Part shown: piece by piece, positions 35,025-45,821 of the stretch
Layout: each line of letters opens with the position of its first letter
Position numbering within the stretch: position 1 is the first letter of the stretch
DNA from: Ashinkailepas kermadecensis
Taxonomy: Eukaryota > Arthropoda > Thecostraca > Neolepadidae
Assembly: GCA_034440615.1 (NCBI GenBank)
Contig: JAOTOM010003658.1
Location: 103,501-167,500 of the forward strand
DNA: 64,000 nt
Direction of reading: 5' to 3'
The notes under the pieces: model-generated
Database searches by the model: none
The model's input: only the letters and a program-made list of their open reading frames with translations
What the model was told of the DNA's origin: nothing
Program-made: the position numbers and the translations under genes

Positions 35025-36450
35025 GACAAATGTACGTAAGGACAAATGTACGTATGGAAGATGTACGTAAGCAAATGTATGTAAGCAAATGTACGTAAGC
35101 AAATGTACGTAAGCGCTGATGTACGTATGGCAATTGTACGCAAGCGCAGATGTACGTATGGCTAATGTACGTAAGCGCAAATGTACGTAAGCGCAAATGT
35201 ACGTAAGCGCAAAAGTACGTATGCGCAAATGTACGTATGTGCAACTGTGCGTATGCGCAATTATACGTCCATTCACGCATGCGTACCTTTGGGTTTACGT
35301 ACATTTGATGAGGTACATATGCCATACGTACGTTTGCGGTAACCGGAAAAATGTACGTAAGCAAATGTACGTAAACGCTGATGTACGTATGGCAATTGTA
35401 CGTAAGCGCAAAAGTACGTATGCGCAAATGTACGTATGTGCAACTGTGCGTATGCGCAATTATACGTCCATTCACGCATGCGTACCTTTGGGTTTACGTA
35501 CATTTGATGAGGTACATATGCCATACGTACGTTTGCGGTAACCGGAAAAATGTACGTAAGCAAATGTACGTAAACGCTGATGTACGTATGGCAATTGTAC
35601 GTAAGCGCAGGTGGACGTATGGCTAATGTACGTATGGGAAATATACGTATGCGCAAATGTATGTATGCGCAACTGTACGTAAGCACAAATGTACGTAGGT
35701 GTAAATGTACGTATACGCAAGTGTACGTAAGCGCAAATGTACGTAAGCGCAAAAGTACGTAAGCACAAATGTGCGTAAGCACAAATGTGCGTAAGCGCAA
35801 AAGTACGTAAGCGCCATTGTACGTAAGTGCAAAAGTACGTAAGCGCAAAAGTACGTAAGCGCAAATGTACATAAGCGCAAATGTAAGTAAGCACAAAAGT
35901 ACGTACGCGCAAATGTACCTAAGTGCAACAGTACGTAAACGTAAAAGAATGCAAGAGCAAATGCACGTATCAGCCAACGTACGTACATTTAGGCATACGT
36001 GCCTTTGCGTTTAAGCACATTTGGTTAGGTGCATATGCAATACGTACATTTGCTCTTACGCACATTTGTCATACGTAAATTTGCGCTCAAGTGTATTTGG
36101 CATACGCATATCTGCACTTACGTACAATTGCCATACGTACTTTTGCGTGTACATATTTTTGCGCATACGTACATTTGCGCTTACGTACATTTGCGCATAC
36201 GTTCTTTTGCGCATACGTACGTTTGCGCTTACGTACATTTGCGCATGCGTACTTCTGCGCTTACGTACATTTGTGCATACGTACTTTTACGCATACGTAC
36301 ATTTGCCATACGTACATTTGCGCTTACGTACATTAGCCATACGTACATCTGCGCTTACGTACAATTTCCATACGTACATCTGCGCTTACGTACATTTGCT
36401 TACGTACATCTGCCATACGTACATTTGCTTTACGTACATTTGTCCGGTTA
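35025..36450. repeat. Foldback-like array of 16 bp units that flips orientation
   Basis: From 35025 to about 35960 the unit reads AATGTACGTAAGCGCA on the plus strand; from about 36040 to 36440 it reads TGCGCTTACGTACATT, its reverse complement. Both outer ends show GGACAAATGTACGTA (reversed on the right). A ~199 bp higher-order block is duplicated (CATTCACGCATGCG near 35270 and 35469). Inverted repeats made of short tandem units recall foldback transposons, but no element ends with target duplications were found. Confidence 0.85.
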
Positions 36451-36454
36451 CCTT

Positions 36455-37135
36455 TTTGGGATACAATATCTACGGGATACAATATCTACAGCACACAAGA
36501 ACTGGACGCACCCTACGTGATCCAATCTTTCAACATGCACACGGTTGTCGAGTAGCTTGTTATAATGATGTGAAAAAGATATTGGAAGCGATGAAAGCAA
36601 AAGCTGTGAAATGTGTCAATTTGCACCCAACTACAGGAATTTGAGAGCCCTGGACCCGCCAGTAGTCACACTCCCTGAGGTTGATTGGCGTTCGGGCTGC
36701 CTGTGGTGAACGGCTGAACTCCACTTCGCTGCAAGGAGTCGACGCTATTTCCTATCAACGCTGGCCGGTGCCCTCAAAATCGCTCAGTCGGGTGACGGCG
36801 CGACTACCCGGATGGAACTATTTGTCCGTGGATCGGCTGTCAAACATGGTCACGCTGACACGGCGTCTACTCAACCGGCCCTGGCATGTGGCGTGCCAGG
36901 TCTCGCGGCCGTGTACCGTCCTCTGACCCCAGCTGCAGCACTGCAACGCAATCGCCTCGGGCTATGTGGCCGCCGGCAGCGGCAGAGGGGACGGGGCAGG
37001 GCTGAAATAACCTTGACATGCTTGGTTGTGGGGGCGGAACAATAGGTCGGTGAGGCGGACTGGTCGGTCAATCATGAGCTGAATGGTGATGTCATTGATC
37101 GGGCCGACACCTCAGATAATTTGTCATACACTGGT
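36455..37135. other. No supported gene
   Basis: Moderately GC-rich. A minus-strand acceptor-like TTATTTCAG near 37005 is followed by an open frame, but the frame lacks similarity to anything I know and has no clear donor. Confidence 0.45.
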
Positions 37136-37148
37136 GCGGACAGTATGT

Positions 37149-37188
37149 TTGGGTTTAAAGGGCGCATCGACTGCAATGGTCATATAGC
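37149..37188 (-). mobile_element. Ultra-short SINE 3' end, 40 bp, with perfect TSD
   Basis: TTGGGTTTAAAGGGCGCATC then GACTGCAATGGTCATATAGC, bounded by a perfect 13 bp duplication (GCGGACAGTATGT at 37136-37148 and 37189-37201). The CTAA tail is absent in this copy. Confidence 0.9.
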
Positions 37189-37204
37189 GCGGACAGTATG
37201 TAAG

Positions 37205-39690
37205 CGAGCCCGCCCGCTCTTTGACCGCTATCGACAAGTAAGTCAGTGACAGATTGCTCAGTGACATGTGGATCAGTGACAGATAGCTCAGTGACAGCTC
37301 GGTTAGCGAAAAGCTGGTGCTGGTCGGTGCCAAGTAAGTCAGTGACAGGCGGGTTAGTGGCTGGTGGAGGAATGACACATCAGTCAGTGACAGTCTACCA
37401 GTGACAGGTGGGGGAATGACACGTCGGTCAGTGACGGTCTACCAGTGACAGGTGGGTTAGTGGCTTGTGGAGGAATGACACGTCAGTCAGTGACGTTCTA
37501 CCAGTGGCAGGTGGGTTAGTGTCTGGTGGGGGAATGGCACGTCAGTAAGTGACGGTCTACCAGTGACAGGTGGGTTAGTGACTTGTGGGGAATGACACGT
37601 CAGTCAGTGACGGTCTACCAGTGACAGGTGGGTTAGTGTCTGGTGGGGGAATGGCACGTCAGTAAGTGACGGTCTACCAGTCACAGGTGGGTTAGTGGCT
37701 GGTGGGGAATGACACGTCAGTCAGTGACGGTCTACCAGTCACAGGTGGGTTAGTGGCTGGTGGGGGAATGACACGTCAGGCAGTGACGGTCTACCAGTGG
37801 CAGGTGGGTTAGTGGCTGGCGTGGGAATGGCACGTCAGTAAGTGACGGTCTACCAGTCACAGGTGGGTTAGTGACTGGTGGGGGAATGACGTCAGTAAGT
37901 GGCGGTCTACCAGTCACAGGTGGGTTAGTGTCTGGTGGGGGAATGGCACGTCAGTAAGTGACGGTCTACCAGTGACAGGTGGGTTAGTGACTGGTGGGGG
38001 AATGACACGTCAGTAAGTGACGGTCTACCAGTCACAGGTGGGTTAGTGGCTTGTGGGGAATGACACGTCAGTCAGTGACGGTCTACCAGTGACAGGTGGG
38101 TTAGTGTCTGGTGGGGGAATGGCACGTCAGTAAGTGACGGTCTACCAGTGACAGGTGGGTTAGTGGCTGGTGGGGAATGACACGTCAGTCAGTGACGGTC
38201 TACCAGTCACACAGGTGGGTTAGTGGCTGGTGGGGGAATGACACGTCAGGCAGTGACGGTCTACCAGTGGCAGGTGGGTTAGTGGCTGGTGGGGAAATGG
38301 CGTGTCGGTCAGTGACGGTCTACCAGTGACAGGTGGGTTAGTGGCTGGTGGGGGAATGACACGTCAGTCAGTGACGGTCTACCAGTGGCAGGTGGGTTAG
38401 TGGCTGGCGTGGGAATGGCACGTCAGTAAGTGACGGTCTACCAGTCACAGGTGGGTTAGTGGCTGGTGGGGGAATGACGTCAGTAAGTGACGGTCTACCA
38501 GTCACAGGTGGGTTAGTGTCTGGTGGGGGAATGGCACGTCAGTAAGTGACGGTCTACCAGTGACAGGTGGGTTAGTGTCTGGTGGGGGAATGACACGTCA
38601 GTCAGTGACGGTCTACCAGTGACAGGTGGGTTAGTGGCTGGTGGGGAATGACACGTCAGTCAGTGACGGTCTACCAGTCACAGGTGGGTTAGTGGCTGGT
38701 GGGGGAATGACGTCAGTAAGTGACGGTCTACCAGTGACAGGTGGGTTAGTGTCTGGTGGGGGAATGACGTCAGTAAGTGACGGTCTACCAGTGACAGGTG
38801 GGTTAGCGGCTGGTGGGGGAATGACACGTCAGTCAGTGACGGTCTACCAGTGACAGGTGGGTTAGTGGCTGGTTAGTTATTGTTAGTTATTGGTTTTTTA
38901 CGACACGTCGACCGTTGAGTCATGTAGCGTCGCCAATCTCTCACGCCGATTGGTTGCAGGCGAAGAGTAGCGACAGGTGAGAATCGAACCCACAACCTTT
39001 CGATTGTGAGACGAGCATCTTACCCCTAGACCACTCTTTCGTCCTTAGTGGCTGGTGATGGAATGACACGTCAGTCAGTGACGGTCTGCCAGTGACAGGT
39101 GGGTTAGTGATGGTGGAGGAATGACACATCAGTCAGTGACAGTCTACCAGTGGCAGGTGGGTTAGTGGCTGGTGATGGAATGACACGTCAGTCAGTGACG
39201 GTCTGCCAGTGACAGGTGGGTTAGTGGCTGGTGGGGGAATGACACGTCGGTCAGTGACGGTCTACCAGTGGCAGATTAGTCAGTGAAGGACAGTCGGTTA
39301 CAGGTGGGTCGGTGACAGGCCAGCCAGTGACAGACACATTGATAATGGTCCGGTCAGTCAGTGGCAGATTTGTCAGTGATGGATCGGCCCACGCCAAGTC
39401 AGTAAGGGGTTGGCCAGACCGTTGGGCGAATTACAGATCGACCGGTGAGCCCATCCGTGGCACGCCGGGCAGTGACAAACATGCAATTGGCAGATCGGTC
39501 AATGAAGTATATCGGTCAGTCAGTGGCAGGTCAGTAAGTGGCAGGTCAGTCAGCAGCCAGTCAGTCAGCAGCAGGTCAGTCAGTGGTAGGTCGGTCAGCA
39601 GCAGGTCAGTCAGTGGCAGTTCAGTCAGCAGCAAGTCAGTCAGTGGCAGGTCAGTCAGCAGCAGGCCAGTCAGCCGCCACGCAGCCTACT
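37205..39690. repeat. 59 bp minisatellite x >30, grading into CAGTCAGTGGCAG-type repeats
   Basis: Units of CAGTCAGTGACGGTCTACCA, GTGACAGGTGGGTTAGTGGC and TGGTGGGGGAATGACACGT. From about 39250 the period breaks down into CAGTCAGCAGCAGGT / CAGTCAGTGGCAGGT. The array reaches to within a few bases of the donor of the FHA exon ending at 39694 and is interrupted by one SINE. Confidence 0.95.
38874..39044 (-). mobile_element. tRNA-derived SINE, 171 bp, with TSD
   Basis: Flanked by a perfect 12 bp duplication (TTAGTGGCTGGT at 38862-38873 and 39045-39056) taken from the minisatellite, so it inserted after the array formed. On the minus strand the head has an A box (GTGGTCTAGGGGTAAGATG) and a B box (GGTTCGATTCT). 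The CTCACAA loop suggests a tRNA-Val(CAC)-like origin. The body ends TTGGCGACGC, a loop, GTGTCGTAAAAAACC and AATAACTAAC. Confidence 0.92.
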
Positions 39691-39693
39691 GAC

Positions 39694-39876
39694 CGCTAGC
39701 GAGCAGCGTGGGCGCCGAGCAGCGGATGCCGTCCACGGTAATCATGTCGGCCTGGGGCCGCAGCAGCACGCGGTCTCCGTCGGCCTCCAGCACGGCGTGC
39801 GCCACCTCCACACCCATGCCCTGGATGCTGACGTCCGGCGGCGACGACCGGTCCGGCAGTCCAATCACCAGCCGCC
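39694..39876 (-). CDS. PHLDB: PHLDB/LL5-like protein, exon with second part of FHA domain
   Basis: On the minus strand an acceptor (GTCGTCAG) precedes 39876 and a donor (AGCG followed by GTCAGTAGG) follows 39694. The 183 bp exon is phase 1 at both ends. It reads GRLVIGLPDRSSPPDVSIQG, MGVEVAHAVLEADGDRVLLR and ADMITVDGIRCSAPTLLASG. This matches the FHA domain of PHLDB1/2 (LL5): the Gly-Arg after the first strand, D(V/I)S(I/L)QG, the position of EHC (here VAH) and (I/V)DG then PTxL. LL5 proteins are cortical scaffolds with FHA, coiled-coil and C-terminal PH domains that bind PIP3 and help anchor microtubule ends. EHC, normally the phosphopeptide-side histidine region, reads AHA here. The next exon of the domain is not found in the window. 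Confidence 0.87.
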
Positions 39877-40339
39877 CTGACGACAACGCGGCAAATTACA
39901 GTCAGCTGTAGCAATGAGGATACGTCGAACAACAGACAGCCGCACTGAAAGAAATACAGGAAGGGAACTTCAGTAAGCAGCCACCCTGGTGGCAGTATAT
40001 GGCACTTGAGTTGCAGCTACAACTAAACACAACACAACGTGGAACTTCTAACATTGCACTCCACCCACAAGTCCGAAAACTCACAAATTTAAATATAGTC
40101 AGATGCATGCACACACACATACACACATACAAACTTTAAGGCAAAACAAAATTGGATGTACAGTTTGTGTGAAATAGGAACAGACTAACTGAACATAAAC
40201 CATGAACCACAACCAAAGATGTAACCATCACCAGAACAACTCAAACTATGCTATCTAAAAAACCAAAATGGCATGATTAAAACATTGCGGCTGCTGCCCT
40301 GACCAGCTGTGCGGTTGTCCGCGCCATCTCGCGCCATAC
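39877..40339 (-). other. Intron between the two PHLDB exons
   Basis: A 463 bp intron with a GTATGG donor at 40339 and a TCGTCAG acceptor at 39877. Contains a CA-rich stretch near 40105-40130. No other feature. Confidence 0.8.
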
Positions 40340-40551
40340 CGTGCTCGGGTAGTGGCACGAAGGTGACGGTTGTGCTGAGGCGAGACGCGCCGTAGTTGAC
40401 CAGGTGCGGGACACGCGTCTCCGAGCGTCGGCCCGGCTCGCCGCCCATGTCGGGCGCCGCCTTCGACGGCGAGTATTCAGAGTGCAGACCCGCCCAGCGC
40501 GGCGGAGACACGCCCGCCTTGGCGGCCGTCTCTGTCATGGTGTCGCCACGC
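40340..40551 (-). CDS. PHLDB: PHLDB/LL5-like protein, first coding exon
   Basis: On the minus strand an acceptor (GTTTACAG) precedes 40551 and the donor (GAGCACG followed by GTATGG) follows 40340. An in-context ATG (ACCATGACAG) lies at 40538-40536, giving 66 codons plus one base. The protein runs MTETAAKAGVSPPRWAGLHS, EYSPSKAAPDMGGEP, then PHLVNYGASRLSTTVTFVPL and PEH. The PHLV.xG..RLST.xT.xPL string is the hallmark opening of the PHLDB FHA domain. Splicing to 39876 gives PEHGRLVIG, exactly the vertebrate spacing. About 44 residues precede PHLV, as in the family. Bases 40539-40551 would be 5' UTR; alternatively the frame stays open through the acceptor (phase 2) and an upstream exon exists. 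The first 24 bases belong to the adjacent 74 bp array. Confidence 0.85.
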
Positions 40552-41030
40552 CTGTAAACATCACACGCCGTCTGTGTCATGGCGTCGCCGTGTCTACAGC
40601 CGTCTCTGTCATGGTGTCGCCACGCCTGTAAACATCACACGTCGTCTGTGTCATGGCGTCGCCGTGTCTACAGCCGTCTCTGTCATGGTGTCGCCACGCC
40701 TGTAAACATCACACGCCGTCTGTGTCATGGCGTCGCCGTGTCTACAGCCGTCTCTGTCATGGTGTCGCCACGCCTGTAAACATCACACGTCGTCTGTGTC
40801 ATGGCGTCGCCGTGTCTACAGCCGTCTCTGTCATGGTGTCGCCACGCCTGTAAACATCACACGTCGTCTGTGTCATGGCGTCGCCGTGTCTACAGCCGTC
40901 TCTGTCATGGTGTCGCCACGCCTGTAAACATCACACGCCGTCTGTGTCATGGCGTCGCCACGCCTGTAAACATCACACGTCGTCTGTGTCATGGCGTCGC
41001 CGTTTCTACAGCCATCTGTCTTGGCGACTG
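40528..41030. repeat. 74 bp minisatellite containing the PHLDB acceptor and start codon
   Basis: Copies begin at 40528, 40602, 40676, 40750, 40824 and 40898, followed by a shortened copy to about 41030. On the minus strand each full copy carries TTTACAG, GCGTGGCGACACC and ATGACAGAGAC, i.e. an identical acceptor plus start-codon context. The unit is itself a diverged 37 + 37 bp doublet. The first copy overlaps the exon. Confidence 0.95.
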
Positions 41031-42230
41031 ATGCCACCACACCTGTAACTATCACACACATGTGAATGGAAGCTTGACATGGACTTGGTCTTGCACTCCA
41101 TGTCACATCAACTGTAGTGATCACACAACATCACTACATGTATACAATCTGAATTGGGTGTGGATAGGCACACCCCAGTCAAGTAATGCACATCCTGGTT
41201 CAGGGCACATATCTTAGAATATGTAGATAAGTAGGTATAAATTGTATGAAAATCATGAAAAGGCAGGAAGCCCTTATTTCAAACTGGTTGACCTGGTCCT
41301 TTGAGTTCTATGGTGCATCGACCAGACAAGATAACTTGGCACCCATCAATGGGCAGTGATTGGCTCTCATCCCTTTATTGAAGTCTTTTTCTTTAAACTC
41401 CATGGGAATAATCATGATGCTTGGGCTTCATATAAAATTGGCATCGATGCCACATAGTTTATGATATATTTATGTACCATCACTTAAACTTCATAGCAAT
41501 GTTGCAGAATATGGTGACATAAGAAACAAAATCATATTTCCATTGCATTATAAAACATTTTATTTGCATTAACCTCTACATTTCATTGGGAACAAAACTA
41601 TGCCCCCCCCCCCAATGAAAAAATGACACATGGTGAGGTCTGACTGTCATCTTCATGGTGCAGTGCCAGTTGTAAACAAACTGTCTTGTTGGCAAACATG
41701 GTCATATTTAATCAAAATTTAGTTCACTTCTAAGGATGGTGGTCATGCAACATACTATGGTTTCACCATCATGCATACTTTGTGGATTAATTAATAAGCT
41801 AGAGGCTGGTGAACTAGATGTGTTATGTGTGAGATGTTGAAACGAGCACAGTAGATGTCAAAATTTGCCATGGAATTAGTGTTATTTAAAATGTTTTTGA
41901 TGTCTTCCAAACTCTAATTTGAGCCAATGATGTAGGTACTTATGACTGTACCTTTATCATTTGCTTTTAGATTCATAATTTAAGAAGAGCTATATTTGGG
42001 ATAGGGAGAATAATAACTATGCCATAAACTGGTATTGTGTGCAATATCACATTGTAGGTAATCCCTTTACCTGAAATTGCATTGTGAAATGTTCATGGAT
42101 CACCATTCCTTATTGAGAGCATGTGCATGCTACTTATAAACAAGATGTCAGAAAGGAGACAAAGACTTCATAAGCATGCATTACTGAGCAGGATGTCAAT
42201 ACTTCTTGGAGAAGGATGTTGATTCAGGAT
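41031..42230. other. No supported gene; AT-rich
   Basis: AT-rich sequence upstream of the PHLDB start exon. A decayed SINE tail is visible at about 41298-41352 (TTTGAGTTCTATGGTGCATC, ending TTGGCACCCA). No promoter element can be named with confidence. Confidence 0.5.
41298..41352 (-). mobile_element. Decayed ultra-short SINE 3' end
   Basis: TTTGAGTTCTATGGTGCATC, then GACCAGACAAG and TTGGCACCCA, align to the 62 bp family consensus with many changes. No duplication was found. Confidence 0.4.
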
Positions 42231-42236
42231 GTATTT

Positions 42237-43345
42237 TGATCCAGGTAAAATTGGATTTTTATGATTTTTTAAATACAGGGTATTTTAACATAAAAATGAT
42301 GATGCGACCACTCATTTTCTCTGCAAATGATTACTTTACAATTGGCAAACAAATACACAATCATAATCATCACTGAAAATATTGCACATCATGTACCATA
42401 CCTGGTGTGTCAAACATGATAAAGAAGAAATTCAACACTTCATGCATTCCATTTAATACTTTTTGACACCAAAAACCTTGTTTCTGCCTTCATTCAACAT
42501 TTATTTCTGAGAATGAATACTCACAACCTGACGCGTCTGCAACCATCAACCAAGGCTGGGAGTTCCTTGCAATGCTGCATTATTATATTTTTCATATATT
42601 TGATGATATCATGGCCAAACAAATTGTTTTGGATGATTTTGGTTTACTGGTTAGGTTAGGTTAGATTATATTTTATTATAATATAATATATTTTATATTA
42701 TGCTAAGTTATCTTAGTCTAGGTTAGGTTAGGTTATTGCATTGTTTCCATTATTTATCTATTCACATGTAATTTTTGAACTCTTGACCTCCAGCAGAACA
42801 CGGCAGTGTTCTCCAGTATATACAGTAACAATATGCAGTGTAAGAATGGCAGATAACATAGCATAATATGAAATATATTATATCATAATATAATCTAACC
42901 TAATCTACACTCCCAAACCTAGCCAGAAAACCAGAATTGTCCCCAAAAAAAATTTGGCCATGACATCAAATATATGAAAAATAAAATAATACAGCATCGC
43001 AAGGAGCTTCCGGCCTTGGTCGACGGCTGTGGACGAGTCGGGTTGCGAGTATTCATTCTCACAAATAAATGTCAAATTAAGGCAGAAACATAAGGTTTTC
43101 AATGTCAGAGTATTAAATTGAGTGCATGAAGTGTTTAATTTATTCTTTTCACGTCTGTGACACACCAGGTACGGATAATTATACACGATGTGCTATATTT
43201 GCCAAGTGAAGATTATGATTGTGTATTTTTTTAACTGAAAGGTAACCATTTCCAGAGAAAATGAGTGGTCGCATCTCATTCTTACATTGAAATAACCTGT
43301 ACTTTAAAAACAATCCACAAAATCCAATTCTACCTTCATCAATAT
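42237..43345. repeat. Diverged inverted repeat, arms ~450 bp
   Basis: The left arm (about 42237-42700) and right arm (about 42875-43345) are reverse complements at roughly 75-80% by eye. Shared blocks include GCGACCACTCATTTTCTCTG, TACCTGGTGTGTCA, CACTTCATGCA, GAGAATGAATACTC and TTTTTCATATATTTGATG. The centre is GGTTAGGTTAG plus an AT-rich run. It resembles a decayed foldback or MITE-like dimer. No coding capacity. Confidence 0.85.
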
Positions 43346-44180
43346 ATTTACTGTTGATTCAGTGTTCAGAAAGTGGTATATTCCACTCTATTTCACTACT
43401 AATTTATCACTGCCTGGATCCCTATTGCTATGGTCAATGTGGGCTGTCCTTCCCATATAGGAACTAGGTTACTAACTTCCTACCAAACATAATTTAACCT
43501 AGAAAGTGTCCGAGGTTACTCCCTTCTGGAGAACATCATAAAATAGTAGTAGCATATGTACTCACTGCCGAAGCAACGCCTACCTATTGAGGAGCCTGTC
43601 CACTAATAGCGACATCTAGGTAGGTACCTAGTTACCTACCTACCTATTGTATCCAGTTGAGTCATACCTAGCTGTAGGTACTCACCTTCCTATCTAGATA
43701 ATGATCCTGCTAGTGTCTGGAAATTCCACCGGATTTATTGTCATTAATCGCTAATTACCCCCAAGTCTATCACCCTGGCGGTCTCACCCGAGACGATGTT
43801 TAATATACCCTGAGTTCACCCAAGACAGTTCACCGAACCACTGCAATACTATCAAAATACTACCAAGGACACTACGTAAATATCACCACTCCTCAAACTC
43901 CTCCTTTAGCCAGCTGACTGCTAGGCAGCTGACTGCGGATTGCGGGGATTCACGTCAGCTGACTACGACTTGCGACAACCGTATGCATCAGAACAAAGAG
44001 CGATGGTGCACCAGGGATTTGTATGGTGAAGGATGAAGTCCAGTGAGAGGCCGGCGCAATGAAAACAAATTGAGGCCGCAATCATTGGTCCCATTGTCAG
44101 GAAGTTTTCTTGATGGGTCCGAGAAGCAGATTCCTGAGTGTATTTCCATGTAACCAGTGTGTATCTCATTCAAAAAAAAA
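43346..44180. other. No supported gene
   Basis: Contains a TAGGTACC/TACCTACC-rich tract at 43600-43690. Nothing coding. Confidence 0.5.
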
Positions 44181-44189
44181 AAAAAAAAT

Positions 44190-44425
44190 TGTCCGATTTC
44201 TTGCTGGGATGGCTTTATGAACCAGGGTTCTATTGCTAGGCTTGCTTGCTTGCTGCGTAAACCTTGGCCCCGCCACCCAATCAATGAATTCCAGTTCAAC
44301 GGCAGGATTTTGACCGGGAGTTCAAAGTGTCGTCAATGCGCCGACACGGCAGCTCAGGTAGCTCGTCCCCAGCCTTGTTGGGCTAGTTGCCAGCTGACCT
44401 TCCCAGCTTCGCGATTTTGTCAAGT
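44190..44425 (-). mobile_element. Second SINE family, truncated copy
   Basis: GCTGGGATGGCTTTATGAAC, then CAGGGTTCTATTGCTAG, the AATTCCAGTTCAACGGCAGG region and CAGCTGACCTTCCCAGC align with the copy at 45822-46143 in the same orientation. The tRNA head is missing on the right side. The adjacent A run near 44170 is on the opposite strand from a normal tail. Confidence 0.75.
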
Positions 44426-44429
44426 TCGT

Positions 44430-44905
44430 TGCCATTTTGTCAAGTTCGTTCGACAGGTTCGTTGGAATGCCACTAAATCTGGGTCTTTATCCATACCATC
44501 TGCCCCACACAAATATATAATGTGCGACAACCCCGCTTACCACAAGTCCATCACTCTGGGGCATACGGTTGGTGTCTCAGTCAACTTGCGTGATATCACG
44601 GTCAGCTGCCTATCTTTTGACAGCCGAAGAGATTGAGGAATAAGATTCACCGCCACAGTCAAGTAAACAGATAGCGTGTCGTGATAAGTACGATAGAATA
44701 ACCATGTACATTTTTATTTGGAGTTGAAGCGGTGTAAACTCCGACGCGTTACTTCTAATAATTTTGTAGGCTGACAGTCAGCCTACAAAAGCCTACAGCG
44801 TCAGTCAGCCGCCGACTGATGACCTTTGCGGTTTCAGCTAGCTGCAGACCGTGACTGGCGCGCACACCGTGGAATAATATTGTGTTCTTTTGGGTGCGTT
44901 CTTTG
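44430..44905. other. No supported gene
   Basis: Includes a short direct repeat (TTTTGTCAAGTTCGTT at about 44415 and 44434) and an imperfect palindrome near 44765-44790 (GTAGGCTGACAGTCAGCCTAC). No coding signal. Confidence 0.5.
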
Positions 44906-44907
44906 GC

Positions 44908-45709
44908 CGCGTTCTTTGTCACGTTCCGTTCAGGAATTCCGTGGACTCTGACGTCATCTGTCGTTCTTTGTCCATTCCGCACGAATTCCGCGGCCAGATT
45001 TCGTGGATTCCCCGGGGAACGCGCGGACTGAAAAAGCTGTCCAGCCCCGTTCTGTGCGGTTTCTTCCAAGATGGCGACGCACATTGGAAGTGATGTGCGG
45101 GCCAAGGAAGACATTGCAAATTCGCAAGTAAAGTTGTTGAGTGGATTACGATTGGGCTAGATTGTGCGAAGATGTCACTAATAAATGCCATGTTCCCACC
45201 GGCGAGGGTTTTCCGTTGCAGTGTGGTCAAATTCTCAACTGTTGAGGTGAAACAGCAGTAAGCTAGACACTACCTTCAGAAACTTCTTTTTCCGATTATT
45301 TGCATCGCCACCCGGTAAACTTGCCGATGTTGACCCGCTGTCCGCACGTGTCGGGGCGAGCTCGACATCTCGTAAACGGTATGCCGACATCGGACCGCTC
45401 TCGGCCCTACATCGGCATACTGATCTGGAATATCAACATATATCGGGTTGAATTCGGTATATCAATAGCGGCCGGCTGACGTCGGGCCGTTGTCAGACAT
45501 CCCACTACCCAGCCGACAGCGGGCCCCAAGCGTCCTGACAGCAGCCTGGCAGCGGTCCCACGTTGGCTGGGTTTCGGCTGCATATCGGCTTGGCGGACAT
45601 TCCACTCCTCAGCCGACAGCGGGCCACTGGCGTCCAGATAGCGGAACGACGTCGGTCCGCTGTCGGCATGTTCACTGTGCAATGACCAATGCAAATTTCA
45701 TCCCTGCCC
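44908..45709 (+). repeat. Left outer arm of palindrome
   Basis: Matches the reverse complement of about 55336-56215. Landmarks are GACGTCATCTGTCGTTCTTT, AAGATGGCGACGCACATTGG, GCCGACAGCGGGCC and TTTCATCCCTGCCC at the inner edge. The inner edge is where the hAT-like element inserted. Confidence 0.9.
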
Positions 45710-45821
45710 CAGTGGCGTCGCCACGAAATTCTTCCAGGGGGGGGCAATGTTGATAGGGGGCCTCCTGCTCCCCGAAAAGGGGCCTCCACCGTGTGTGTTT
45801 TTTTTTTTTTTTTTTAAATAA

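Noticed and set aside
34921..36644. Several 100-230 codon frames rich in Tyr/Val/Arg/Leu/Thr
   Set aside because: Translation of the 16 bp tandem unit in different frames.
36870..37005. Minus-strand exon candidate after TTATTTCAG near 37005
   Set aside because: The open frame ends in a stop without a convincing donor and does not match the missing part of the FHA domain.
20896..41030. CRISPR-like array of regular repeats
   Set aside because: All arrays are tandem units without unique spacers, and the window is clearly a nuclear animal-type genome.
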